64,000 nucleotides of DNA from Welwitschia mirabilis (lineage: Eukaryota > Gnetophyta > Gnetopsida > Welwitschiales). Within the stretch, counting starts at the first letter, position 1. Each line of letters begins with the position of its first letter. Shown piece by piece: positions 45,970 to 57,032 of this stretch. A program made the translations under genes and the position numbers. Under the pieces are notes generated by a model. That model made no database searches. It was not told the origin of the DNA and saw only the letters and a program-made list of their open reading frames with translations. The DNA is taken from contig JBOZIK010000001.1 in the NCBI GenBank assembly GCA_051453625.1, positions 198,199,424 to 198,263,423 on the forward strand, in the 5' to 3' direction.

Positions 45970-48900
45970 AGAATGCTTAGTTATTAAAAATAAAAAGCTT
46001 CAGACTTTACTGATTATAGTTAAATATTTTTTAATGACTTTCCTATCTATTAGTCAATTTGGTTTATGAAAGAAGGGTATCTTTTAGAAATCTTTTCATC
46101 TTTAGCACATCTTTTTTCCATAACAACTCTGTATGTAATCTCTTCATTTGAATATGAAAGCTTATTTCTTTACCTACATGGGGTTGTAGCTATATAAGTT
46201 GGTCGAATGATAGTATTGATTACATTTAATACTTTGCTAAATAGTGTGATACATTAATCGCATCCAACATAACTTTGCATTAACAGAATCTTATTTTGAA
46301 TTCTTATTATTATCAAAGACAAATTAATGCAAGGCTTAAAATCTTAATGATCTTTAACATTCTTCAGATTTCAAAGAAAAAGCCTAGGAAAATGTAGCTT
46401 TATTAGGCTAGAGGTACACATCTTCATGCTTGCCTATCTTATTTATGTATGAGGGATTAAGCTTATCCTAAATTCTTCCATGTCATAAAAGGTAAGCTTT
46501 CATGCCCACTTATCTTAATTGTATATGAGGGATTAATATTTTTCTTGTATTGAGGTTTGTAATTATGGAAATAGTACTCATAATTCTCAAGTCGATATTC
46601 TTAAAGCCTTTCATAGTCATCATTTCAGTCCTTTCTTAGATATCGATAGGAATGGAGGAGACATCAAGAGATGCCTTAAAGCTATTAATCCTTTAAATGA
46701 AAATATCTTTTATTAGAACAATTATTTATCTCAAGAAGAATTTCTATATTCTCTTTGACAAGTTAAAAATCATAAAGCTTCAGGAAATGATGATTAGATA
46801 AGAGAATTCTACATGCAATTTTAAATCGTTATTAGAAGCGATTCTTATAATGTTTATATTGAAGCTCTTAAAAAAGGCTTTTTAGGGATCACCCTTAATA
46901 CTAAAGAAATGAATCTTCTTTCTAGAACAGAAGACTTACATAATATGAATAATTGAATATGAATCATGATTTTGACTCTTATCAATAAATGATTTTGACT
47001 CTTTTTTAACATAATTGCAAATATGTTAAAAAAGTTTATTTTGACTCTTATCAATAAATAATAGACATGTTTCATGAAGAACAAATTTATTATAAATTAT
47101 GTTATTAGTTGTGAATTTTATAAATTAATCATCCAATATATATAAAAATGCAATTCTTCTTAAATTGGAATTTTTCAAGGATTATAACTATCTTGATTAG
47201 TACTTCTTGTTGAAGTTGATGAAACATCATAAATTTGGAGAAATCTTTAAAAGGTAAGTGTAAATGTTGTTAATTAATGTAATATCTATTTTTTTAATTA
47301 ATAGAGATTCCTCCTCTTCCATTTCCATTGAGAGATTTATTAGGTAAGGTTTCCTGTTGGCCCCTTATCTTTTTATTAGTACTACCAATTCTCTAAGTTC
47401 TCTCTTCAAGGATAATAATATACTGGGTTATCCTTAAGATATTACTCTTCCTGATGGAGACATTGCTCTTCATAGCCAATTTACTGATGATATTTTTTTT
47501 TCTTGACTAGTGATACTAAAAATTTGATTTCATAGTGGTTATTAACAATATTAATATCTATTCCTATGCTTTTGGTTCTAAAATCAATTTGAAGAAAACT
47601 CAAGCCATTTGTTCTAAATGGACTTTTAGATATAACACTTAGTGGCTTTCTTCTAGTGGCCATTCTTAGGATTTGTCTTACTTTAGTTGACACTTCCTCA
47701 TCTATGTAGCAAAGAGTTGTAAATAAAGTGAAAACTAGAGTTTTAAAATAAATAGCAAAACCTTTATCTCTAGCTAGATAAATTATTACTTTCTTCCAAA
47801 TTCCTAGTGCCATTCTGGTATATTATGTTTTCATCATGACTTCTTCTATGTTGGTTTATTGTTTTGTTAATAAGATTCTTTGATGTTACTCATGGAAAAA
47901 TTCCAACAATCATAAAGTTTTCAATAAGATAGCTTGAAGTACTTGGTAACAAACTAAGAAAGATGATAACTAGGGAATCCCTTTCTTAGAATCTTAAGGC
48001 CTTTTCCTTCTAGTAAAATGGATCATTAAATATGCAAACATTGTAAAAACTTAGAAAGTATTATTTAGACATCATTTTGCTAATGGAAAGCTTCGTCATT
48101 TATAAGGATGATATGGAATGCATTAGATAAATCCAATTTTTGCATCCATTGAAATTCAGATGTAAGGCTCTTATGTTTTTCAATAAATTTGAAAATGTTG
48201 ACAAAAGGTTAAAGCATAACTTTCATGGAATCCTAATGGTCATCCTCTTGATAGTTTTCAAACTCATTTTTCTTAGTGGTCTCACACCTTTGATATTGAT
48301 AACAAGCCTCTTGGTACTCATTTTCTTAACAGAGTTATTAGGTTGGTGAAATAGATCTTGATTTATTTTGATCAATTTATTTCTTATAGTGATGGTAATC
48401 ATAGTGTTATATGACTAGCTCTTAAAATCAAATGGAATATTCAAAAGGTAAACTTACTAGTGATTAAACATATAGAGAAGACTATCGTTAAGTACAATTA
48501 GAGGACTATTTGTAAACATTTGTGGAAAAACTGGAAATCGCTAGATGGTATTATGTTATGTTATTGTTTTCTCTTCAGAAAGCTTAGTTATGGCATAGTA
48601 ATTTTGAAAATACCTATCACTAAATAGCAAATGAAATCATAATTAACTTAAAGATAAATGGAAAGCATTGTTTCATGCTCTTTATAATTCTAAGGACCAA
48701 CCTTAACATGAAGTTTTCCTTTGATGTTTCATTCATAAATTATTACATATTGGTTATTTTCTTCAATTCCTAAAGATTAGTCAGCCTATTTACCCTATTT
48801 GCAAATATGAAAATAGTTTTCAACTTGTTTTTTGGAATTGTAGTTTAGCAATGAATTTATGGAGTTGGTTGTAGCATCTTTTTCATCTTAGAATTCCTCT

Positions 48901-49240
48901 TTCATATTCAAATTTTATTCTATCCTAAGATAGGATTGATAATAGTGGGAAGATGGCATATTCTCCTATTGGAAAGTCTATATTTTCTTTGGAAATGTCA
49001 TTGTCAAACATGGCATAATGATGAAACATTTAATAACTTCATAATTAGAATAAAAGTGTTAATTCTCAAAGAATTTGCTTGATAATATAAAGTCACTAGA
49101 TGTCATTATAAAGATAGATTTTTATGATAACGCTTCAAGAAGAAATTATCTAGGCTGCCGATTTTACCTTTTTTCTTTTCTATTTCATTATGATATGTAA
49201 CTATCTTGGGGGTGCTATTACTGTTCATAGTGAAATCTGT
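45970..49240 (+). pseudogene. L1-type LINE ORF2 remnant (LINE-1)
   Basis: YISWSND-SIDYI (46192-46230) resembles the end of the APE endonuclease. LSQEEFLYSL-QVKNHKASGN (46722-46785) is the start of the RT domain (L-x-E-E-V-K-x-A-L-x-x-x-x-x-x-K-S-P-G-P-D). GFLLAPYLF (47350-47375) corresponds to R-Q-G-C-P-L-A-P-Y-L-F. LPDGDIALHSQFTDDIFF (47450-47500) holds the F-A-D-D box as FTDD, both catalytic aspartates kept. DDNWGIPFLES (47963-47995) is the G-G-L-G-x-x-x-L block. CFIHKLLHIGYFLQFLKI and PICKYENSFQLVFWNCSLAM (48725-48855) are the zf-RVT tail. Many stops and a local duplication (46965-47060) are present. L1 LINEs copy themselves by target-primed reverse transcription; this copy is dead. Confidence 0.85.
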
Positions 49241-49289
49241 ATATGTTTGTATCTATTATTAATATATGGTAAATCACAAGATTATCCTA

Positions 49290-50800
49290 GGAATACAAAT
49301 CTTGTATAGTTAAATCTAACTTTTACTAATAAAAACTAAGATTTTTATTGAAATAGAGGGCTAATCTCATTATTTCCTTAGGGAAAATTCAATAAAAAAA
49401 TAATAAAGCAACATAACATTATTCTAGTAGAAGATTTAAGTAAACTTCAAGTCAAGAATGTAAAAGAGAAATTTAATAAACAAGAGCTTGAGAATAGAAC
49501 ATAACACTTAAGAACTGACATGAATGTTTCAATAAGATGAAAGATCTTTATTTAATCATATAATGTAAAGTTCAATAATAAGCATTAGTGATGCCAATTT
49601 CAATAAGGCACAAATCATAATTACATTATCTCATTCACCACATGAGTGTTGGTGAGATCCTCCTATCACTCTAGTTTGTCATAGCCTATTTATAAGCATG
49701 AAAGTAGGAAGTGAATAACAATAATCATCAAATGAAATCATACTATAAGATTAGAAAATGAATAAAAAGGCTTCACTCAAGAAATAATAATAACTTAAAA
49801 AAAATGTAAATCCAACATCAAACATTAAAAGTGTAAAAGGAATCACAACTTGAAATCAATAAATGAAACTACAATCTTCATTATGAAAAAATGGAACAAT
49901 GCATTACATTAAAGAAGGATATCCTGATACTACAACTAACTTGGCCCAAAGCTATAAATAAGATGGATTGATATGAGNNNNNNNNNNNNNNNNNNNNNNN
50001 NNNNNNNNNNNNNNNNNNNNNNNNNNNNNNNNNNNNNNNNNNNNNNNNNNNNNNNNNNNNNNNNNNNNNNNNNNNNNNNNNNNNNNNNNNNNNNNNNNNN
50101 NNNNNNNNNNNNNNNNNNNNNNNNNNNNNNNNNNNNNNNNNNNNNNNNNNNNNNNNNNNNNNNNNNNNNNNNNNNNNNNNNNNNNNNNNNNNNNNNNNNN
50201 NNNNNNNNNNNNNNNNNNNNNNNNNNNNNNNNNNNNNNNNNNNNNNNNNNNNNNNNNNNNNNNNNNNNNNNNNNNNNNNNNNNNNNNNNNNNNNNNNNNN
50301 NNNNNNNNNNNNNNNNNNNNNNNNNNNNNNNNNNNNNNNNNNNNNNNNNNNNNNNNNNNNNNNNNNNNNNNNNNNNNNNNNNNNNNNNNNNNNNNNNNNN
50401 NNNNNNNNNNNNNNNNNNNNNNNNNNNNNNNNNCTACTACATGTCACCATTGCCACCATCCTTTTGTGTAAAATTGGGTCCATCTTTAGACATGTGCTTC
50501 AAAATGTGGATAAAGACATAAAAACATCATGAGGAAAGAATAAAATAAATTTTGGCATAAAAAAGAATAGAAGATACATTTTTATCATTAAAACAGTTAA
50601 CTTAATGTCTTTGCTTATAATAAATTGGTCTAAGATACCTAAGATAAATGATAAGTTTGATATGTTATAACAATTTAGCCCGAGATACCTAAGATAAATG
50701 ATAGTTTTTACATGTTAATAATTACTAATAAGGGTTTTCTTTTTCTCTATTAAAGTTTCTTATCTAATTTTGATTTTTACTATTTCTTTTTACCTTAACA
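49290..50800 (-). mobile_element. B-family LTR (third copy, B'')
   Basis: Shared blocks with the B LTRs are TTGTATAGTTAAATCTAAC (49299), ATTATCTCATTCACCA and CATAGCCTATTTATAA (49675). After the gap, TTGTGTAAAATTGGGTCCATC, CATCATGAGGAAAGAATAAAA and AATTGGTCTAAGATACC are also shared. The unit AGATACCTAAGATAAATGATA is tandemly repeated (50631-50705). CAACCCCCTAAAAACTAA at 50799-50816 resembles the B polypurine complement, so a stub of internal sequence may follow. It separates two LINE remnants. A 456-N gap lies inside. Confidence 0.65.
49978..50433. other. Sequence gap (456 N)
   Basis: Unknown bases inside the B'' LTR. Confidence 0.99.
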
Positions 50801-50929
50801 ACCCCCTAAAAACTAATAAAAAAGAATAGAAAAATAACATTATATTATTTTACCATGATCGAGGACGTTTTCAAAGGTAAGAAATTCTTAATGTGGTCTA
50901 CAAAATTTGAGATAAGTATGAGTTTTACA

Positions 50930-52860
50930 CATTAAGCTAATTCTTTTTAATATTATTTCTTCCTAGTGAACATGTTTTTCCCTATGTATGTACATTCTCT
51001 ATAATAGCAGGAATGGTTTATAATGGGGGAAGGATAATACTTAGGATATTCTTCTTGTCTACATTGATTATGCTAAGGCATATGATAAGATCTGGTGGAA
51101 TTTTAATCTTTCAGTAATGCTAAAATTGGGTATTGGGTCAAAGGTCCTTCATTCATTGCCTATTTAAACGTGTCAATGCTTGTATTGCTATTTATTTGGT
51201 CATTAGCCCCATTTTTCTTATTCATTGATCAATTAAAGAAGGTTGTTTATTGGTGAAATAATTTTTATCATTACAACATATTTCTTATGTCATGAGATTT
51301 CTTTGAATCTTTACCACCATAAAATTGAAGGCATTATTTTTATAGATTCCAATCATCAGATTTTAAATATGCATTTTGTCAATAATTCCTTTTTTTTTTA
51401 TAAAGAATACTTCTAGCTTTATCAACTATCTTCTCTCTCATGTGAATTGTTACTATTAGTTTTCTTGTCCCTTCATAAATTAATCTAAATCTTTTATATA
51501 TAATTTTAACCATGATTACCCTTGTCTGCCTCAAAAAGATCAGAAACTTTCTAGCTAAAATGATGTTATTAAAATTTTGGGTATTCCTTTAGTTTTGAGA
51601 GTCCTTTAGGAATTTTATGGAATTAGGTTATTCAAAAAGTTTGAAAAATAGTAATAAATAGAAATCTAAGAGTCTCTATTCTACAAGGAAGTATTTAATT
51701 TACAAATCTAGTATTTCTTTCACCTATGTTTACTATTATTATTCTTGGGTTTCAAGTTTTTATTCTTACCAAAATCTTGAAAGTCTTTTTAAATAATTCG
51801 TGTAGTCTACCAAAGACTTTCACCATGGAGTTGCTAATGTAGGCTGGGATATTNNNNNNNNNNNNNNNNNNNNNNNNNNNNNNNNNNNNNNNNNNNNNNN
51901 NNNNNNNNNNNNNNNNNNNNNNNNNNNNNNNNNNNNNNNNNNNNNNNNNNNNNTTATTACTGTCCCAAAAAAATATGGAGGATTAGATTTTGTTAGTTCT
52001 TTAGAAGGATCTTGTTTTGATAAGTAAGTGGTTTTTTAACTATCTATTTTCTTTGGTTTTAATAGCAAGCTTCTTTGATTCAAGTTGTAAGAAGTTTATC
52101 CTAAGTGTTGTTTCTTTAATAATGTATCCATTATCTCAATTGAGTCATTTATCCCACATTGTTTCTCTTCTTGGATCTAATGTATTTCATAAGCTTCATT
52201 CACACATCAATGGGAATAACTTTAATATTCCTCATCTAATTAAAACATAAATCTCATCTTTGTGGCTTCCTTTGGACCAAAGTCCTCTAGAAATCTCTCA
52301 TCCTCACTTGGCTTCATGTTGGGCTCCACTAGGGGTTATCTCTCTTAGTTGTCTTAATGTACATGGGCATTGGATTTAGTGGGAGGCTTTCACCCATTTA
52401 TATAATTTTTCTTCAATCATGTAAGTTTCCTTTTTCAAACCATTAGATTATCTTCAATAGTATGTCATAACCTCTAATGATGTTAATTCAATGCTTGAAG
52501 TGATCCTTTAGATGAGTGATTACTTTCTTTGACCTTGTTGATCTAGAAGTTCATTCATTTTACCCCTACTAGTCCAGTTAGTTCATTACTACAATAATAT
52601 TTAAAATCAAATTAAGTCTTTACATTTGTAAAGCATTGTTAAACAGATTTAAAAGCTTCCTATTCTTTCCAAAATCAAGCATTTCTTCTAGTGTTTGCTT
52701 CATTGCAAGCTTTCTATTCATTAGTAGCCACATCACTTGGGTATGATTAATCCTCTGTGCACATGAATTTATGTCTCTAGTAGTTTTGACCATGTCTTTT
52801 GGTCATGAACCTTGCTTATCGTACTTTAAACTGAACAAGCCAATTGTTTAAGGGTTTTGT
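50930..52860 (+). pseudogene. L1-type LINE ORF2 remnant (LINE-2), 5' truncated
   Basis: YIDYAKAYDKIWWNF (51060-51104) is the first catalytic RT motif (L-D-F-x-K-A-Y-D-x-V-x-W), aspartate kept. SIKEGCLLVK (51230-51260) is R-S-V-R-Q-G-C-P-L-A-P. GIIFIDSNHQILNMHFVNNS (51331-51391) is G-I-x-L-P-x-G-x-x-I-x-x-Q-x-F-A-D-D with the aspartates lost (VNN). CPKKYGGLDFV (51964-51996) is the block after RT. LGMINPLC and VLTMSFGHEPCLSYF (near 52738-52832) are traces of the zf-RVT tail. The missing endonuclease fits the 5' truncation usual for LINEs. A 100-N gap lies at 51854-51953. Confidence 0.8.
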
Positions 52861-54290
52861 TATCACTCATTCGATGGTGTTTTTTGGTTCTCCTCCCACT
52901 GCTAATTAAAACTAGTAATTTCTTTTGAATATTTTTGATCTTATGATTTTATATTTTATTTGAAAATACCACTACAATTTTATTTTTCATTGTATGTTGT
53001 CTCTATTCCTTTTTCTAATATTAGAGAACACACCAATATTGTGTGGTGTGTTTATTTTCAAACTCATCATTAAGTGGTGCATGTTCCTCTTGAATCTTAT
53101 TGTTCACTAGTCTACATGTTCATGTAAGTTTCTAAAATCTACATAATTATTTTTGAATATTTATGTTTTATTTTTCTAATTTTTGTTATTACTTAGCAAG
53201 TTTTCTTCTGTTCTCTCATAGTTTCCATGTTTCATAATTTTCTATCTTTTAAAATATGATTGTGTACTCGTTTTCAGGGTTTGACATCTTTCTCCCTTGC
53301 CCCCTTTCCTCTTTCTTTTTAAAATTAAACTCTACATATTGATACAACATTAAGAGAAATCTCTTGAGACAAATGTATGTTACAGCTAGATGTAAAATTT
53401 ACTTCTTATTAGTTTCCTATAAGAAATATCTATAAAACTAAAAATTAAAAAACTATGATGACATATTAATGGATTAGGAATTACTAAATTTAAAATGCTA
53501 GAAAATATTTGAATTTTATTTTAAAAACAAAAAAACTTAGTTCTCACACTATTGTTCCTTGAGAAATGACATCCATTATTCTAAAAGAGTAAGAAAGAAA
53601 TTGTGGAAAGCATAATTTAATGGATTAAACCTAAAATATGGTACTATTTTAATGGCTCATAAATTTTAAAAAGTGAATGTCTTTTACTTATGTCATTATG
53701 TGTCTTTTCTATTATCTCACTTAAGAAAGTTTTGATGTTGAAAAATTCAATTGAAACTTTGTCAAAAATTACTTCAACCTTGAAGATCAATGGGAGAAAA
53801 TCTTGATGGAAGAGCCACACCATTATGCTTTCTTCTCCAATGAAAAAATAAAAGAGATTTTTTGATACAAAAATCCACTCAAATTCTTTTGTCATTTCTT
53901 TCTATTTGTCTTACCCTTATACTTTCATTTTGTATAATGTTTTTTGCTTTGTTAGTGTTAATATAGTTCTTATCTTCTTAACAACAACATTAGAGAATCC
54001 CCATTGCTAATTTTAAGTTTGGTCATCTTAATGAAGGTTGTCCATCTATTTCTTTAGGGGGGGAAAAATAAAGTGTTTAAAAATAATGAATAATGTGTTA
54101 ATATCCATTAAAGTAAGATTACCAACTTTTTTATAATAAAATAGGACTGGATGTTGACCTATGATGTAAAAAGACTCATCTCTAGGAAACCTAAGTCAAT
54201 ATTGATAGACAAACATGCATTTTACTTTATATTATTTTGTTATGTTATTTAAAAATTTAATTGCATAATCTATCGGGATTATTAAAACAA
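52861..54290. other. No recognisable gene
   Basis: AT-rich. A minus-strand open frame at 53644-53895 (83 codons) reads like a coding remnant, but I cannot place it. A poly-G run (AGGGGGGG) lies at 54057-54063. Confidence 0.4.
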
Positions 54291-54310
54291 CAACATCAAT
54301 GTCTTCTAAA

Positions 54311-54400
54311 AGACACCTTAATCATGGAGTAGGACTCCCATGACTTTGTGATTGTGAGATGATTTTCTAAAAAGTCTTTTAACCTAAAAAAATAGAAAAC
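54311..54400 (+). mobile_element. SINE-like tRNA-Lys-derived module, copy 1 (decayed)
   Basis: TGGAGTAGGACTCCCATGAC, TTTGTGATTGTGAGATGATT follow the order of the better copy at 54491. Box B is mutated. It is followed by an A-rich tract. Confidence 0.45.
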
Positions 54401-54490
54401 AAAAAAGGAAATAAAATAAAGTGGAGAACAAAGGTTTTCAACAAAATGATAAACAATACTTGCACAAAACAACAGGTATATCCTCTTTAG

Positions 54491-54595
54491 AGACATCCTA
54501 ATGGTAGAGCAATACTCTTATAACTTTGTGCTTATGAGCTCGATTCTTAAAAACATCTTACAACCCAAAAAACGAAAAAGAAAAAAAAAGATAAT
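54491..54595 (+). mobile_element. SINE-like tRNA-Lys-derived module, copy 2
   Basis: TGGTAGAGC, CTCTTATAAC, TTTGTG and GAGCTCGATTC occur in the order and near the spacing of tRNA-Lys(CUU): TGGTAGAGC in the D arm, CTCTTAA around the anticodon, CTTGTG, and box B GGTTCGAGCC. An A/AG-rich tail follows (54559-54587). tRNA-headed, A-tailed units are SINEs. It could not fold as a real tRNA because the acceptor stem is not complementary. Box A corresponds to about 54494-54510 and box B to 54536-54546. Confidence 0.55.
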
Positions 54596-54833
54596 CCTAA
54601 TACATACACATATATTAGAAAACATAAGGTTAGAAAAAAATATCTTCAACTCTAAATATTTCCTTGTTTTTAGAATTCTTAAAAAATTTTGATAGAAAAG
54701 CTGACCTCGTCAAAAATGGAAATGCATCAAATCTTAAAAATCATAAACAGTAGAAATAATAACTGGATACACTAAGAGTTACGAACTTACAAACAAGGCA
54801 TTTTTTTTAAATGCTAATGCTTTGATTTGACAA

Positions 54834-54844
54834 ATCCCACATTG
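54834..54844 (+). promoter_or_regulatory. Plant snRNA upstream sequence element (USE)
   Basis: ATCCCACATTG against the consensus RTCCCACATCG, one transition. It lies at -74 to -64 from the U1 start, the position used in plant snRNA genes. Confidence 0.85.
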
Positions 54845-54875
54845 GCCGGGAAGAGGAAATGAAAAGCTGAAGGAG

Positions 54876-54883
54876 CAATAAGT
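54876..54883 (+). promoter_or_regulatory. TATA-like element of the U1 gene
   Basis: CAATAAGT at -32 to -25. The long USE-TATA distance is that of RNA polymerase II snRNA genes in plants. The match to TATAA is weak. Confidence 0.5.
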
Positions 54884-54907
54884 GAGGTTGCTTCAAATTT
54901 TGTAAGC

Positions 54908-55038
54908 ATACTTACCTGGGCGGGGTCGATCGGTGATCAAGAAGGCCGATGGCCTAGGAAGGCCACCTCCATTGCCCATGGTGGAGAGTGGACGTCATAA
55001 TTTGTGGCAGCGGAGGCTCGCGTTCGCGCGGCCTCCAT
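54908..55038 (+). ncRNA. U1: U1 snRNA, shortened (no stem-loop III)
   Basis: The 5' end ATACTTACCTG is the invariant U1 sequence that pairs with 5' splice sites. Stem-loop I is intact: GGTC-G-ATCGG (54924-54933) pairs with CCGAT-GGCC (54946-54954) around TGATCAAGAAGG, the U1-70K loop. The Sm site ATAATTTGTGG (54997-55007) and stem-loop IV, GGAGGC-TCGCG-TTCG-CGCG-GCCTCC (to 55036), are intact. Between them the molecule is about 30 nt shorter than plant U1 (about 160 nt). The 3' half of stem-loop II and the 5' half of stem-loop III are gone, leaving a 5-bp hairpin CCACC/GGTGG (54963-54984) with loop TCCATTGCCCAT, where the U1A-binding ATTGCAC is changed. The promoter elements are good, but no clear plant 3' box was seen. 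It is either a variant U1 or a young pseudogene. GC and CpG content are far above the surroundings. Confidence 0.9.
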
Positions 55039-55270
55039 CAAAACCAAACCTAAATTGATCGGGGGTTTAAGGGTTTACAATTTCCGCCCAAATGAAGAGA
55101 TGTTATAAACATAAGCAAAGGGAGACTGGTTTTGTTTTAGTAGATTCGTTTTCAAGCGGGGCAGAAAGTGGAGAAAATTTAAGAGTGAGGAACGTGTTCC
55201 AGTAAGTTAACGCATGTGCTAAGTGAGCAAATTGTTCTAAGAGTAGGTCGTTGTGTAATTTTTCGTTTTT

Positions 55271-55701
55271 ATGAAAGTGATGTTGAAGAATGCTCGAGTA
55301 GAAAAAGCAGAAGAGAGTTCTAGAAGCTTTGGGCGAAGCTCTTCTTATTGTGAAGGCCCATTGTCGTTCGTAAGGGCAAATGAAGGTATGTCTCTTTAAG
55401 CAAATGGAGACATTTCTGAATTCTCTCTGCAGTCCAAATGCGTGGAAATATTTACGTTTTTAAGCCTGCTTAAATTTTTTACAATTGCATTTGGATGTTC
55501 TGTAAGATGAGCTTCATTCCATTCCATTTGCTTTGAGGTGCAGGGTTCTGTGTTTCTCATGATTTGAGGTCGGATGATCGGACAAAATATTATGTGGATG
55601 TAACTTGCAACCCAAATTACACAAAAGCCATCACATTTTCGATGTTGCTATCTCGGAGCAAATTTGTCCCGTCACTCTGGAGTTTGTTTAGGATTAATTA
55701 A
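55271..55701 (+). CDS. Two-exon coding fragment, unknown protein
   Basis: Exon 1 (55271-55385) opens with ATG and reads MKVMLKNARVEKAEE, then SSRSFGRSSSYCEGPLSFVR. It ends AATGAAG before GTATGT. An intron of 158 b (55386-55543) ends TTTGAGGTGCAG. Exon 2 (55544-55701) continues in phase as GFCVSHDLRSDDRTKYYVDV, then TCNPNYTKAITFSMLLSRSK, and stops at TAA. The total would be 90 codons. The fitted splice phase, coding-like composition and GC content support a real gene piece, but the protein is too short and I do not recognise it. It could be the 5' end of a broken or longer gene whose next exons are lost in the gap at 56130-57032. It lies 233 b downstream of the U1 gene on the same strand. Confidence 0.4.
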
Positions 55702-56129
55702 AAAGTTGCTCAAGGATATGACATAGTTTTAGTAGAGATACTAAAAGAAACTTCATTAAAAAGAGAATTGCCATCATATGGCATTAAAAATTAAGCCCTA
55801 CCCTAGAATATAGTGGAAAAAGCCACAGAGAGCGAAGAAGAAGCTGGGACTATGTCCAGTCCTTTTATGGGAGCGGCGCCCTTACCGATGTTATGAGCAC
55901 ACATTAAGAATTTATGCGCATGGGTGACGTGTGCATTTTATGGGTGACGTGTGCATTTTATAGATGTCTTTTAGGCTAGAACTTACGCTAGAGCCAACCC
56001 TTTTAGGCTGTATCCAAGTTTGCTAGTTACTGGGGAAGATGGTTGTTATCAACTAAATAAAAGGCCTTTCACTGTGTGTACTCTAAACTAATGGACGGCC
56101 TTGTTCTTTCACTTCACTTAGAATGGCCA
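55702..56129. other. Low-copy-looking stretch with a 20-b tandem repeat
   Basis: GC-richer sequence without a clear frame. GGGTGACGTGTGCATTTTAT occurs twice head to tail at 55922-55961. Confidence 0.5.
55922..55961 (+). repeat. Tandem pair of an ACGT-core 20-mer
   Basis: Two identical copies of GGGTGACGTGTGCATTTTAT; a third perfect copy lies at 58191-58210. The TGACGTG core resembles bZIP-factor sites. Confidence 0.9.
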
Positions 56130-57032
56130 NNNNNNNNNNNNNNNNNNNNNNNNNNNNNNNNNNNNNNNNNNNNNNNNNNNNNNNNNNNNNNNNNNNNNNN
56201 NNNNNNNNNNNNNNNNNNNNNNNNNNNNNNNNNNNNNNNNNNNNNNNNNNNNNNNNNNNNNNNNNNNNNNNNNNNNNNNNNNNNNNNNNNNNNNNNNNNN
56301 NNNNNNNNNNNNNNNNNNNNNNNNNNNNNNNNNNNNNNNNNNNNNNNNNNNNNNNNNNNNNNNNNNNNNNNNNNNNNNNNNNNNNNNNNNNNNNNNNNNN
56401 NNNNNNNNNNNNNNNNNNNNNNNNNNNNNNNNNNNNNNNNNNNNNNNNNNNNNNNNNNNNNNNNNNNNNNNNNNNNNNNNNNNNNNNNNNNNNNNNNNNN
56501 NNNNNNNNNNNNNNNNNNNNNNNNNNNNNNNNNNNNNNNNNNNNNNNNNNNNNNNNNNNNNNNNNNNNNNNNNNNNNNNNNNNNNNNNNNNNNNNNNNNN
56601 NNNNNNNNNNNNNNNNNNNNNNNNNNNNNNNNNNNNNNNNNNNNNNNNNNNNNNNNNNNNNNNNNNNNNNNNNNNNNNNNNNNNNNNNNNNNNNNNNNNN
56701 NNNNNNNNNNNNNNNNNNNNNNNNNNNNNNNNNNNNNNNNNNNNNNNNNNNNNNNNNNNNNNNNNNNNNNNNNNNNNNNNNNNNNNNNNNNNNNNNNNNN
56801 NNNNNNNNNNNNNNNNNNNNNNNNNNNNNNNNNNNNNNNNNNNNNNNNNNNNNNNNNNNNNNNNNNNNNNNNNNNNNNNNNNNNNNNNNNNNNNNNNNNN
56901 NNNNNNNNNNNNNNNNNNNNNNNNNNNNNNNNNNNNNNNNNNNNNNNNNNNNNNNNNNNNNNNNNNNNNNNNNNNNNNNNNNNNNNNNNNNNNNNNNNNN
57001 NNNNNNNNNNNNNNNNNNNNNNNNNNNNNNNN
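56130..57032. other. Sequence gap (903 N)
   Basis: Both edges carry ATGGCCA. The open frames crossing it are artefacts. Confidence 0.99.

Noticed and set aside
46854-47813. Minus-strand frames of 76 and 110 codons
   Set aside because: Shadows of the plus-strand LINE-1 RT region, whose motifs are readable.
53644-53895. Minus-strand 83-codon frame as a gene
   Set aside because: No recognisable domain, no promoter or splice context; left as part of an unassigned stretch.
54491-54560. Functional tRNA-Lys gene
   Set aside because: The acceptor stem does not pair, the spacing is altered and an A-rich tail follows; a SINE module fits better.
55386-55432. A 47-b intron ending CTCTCTGCAG
   Set aside because: Too short for a plant intron; the acceptor at 55543 gives a normal length and a longer in-phase frame.
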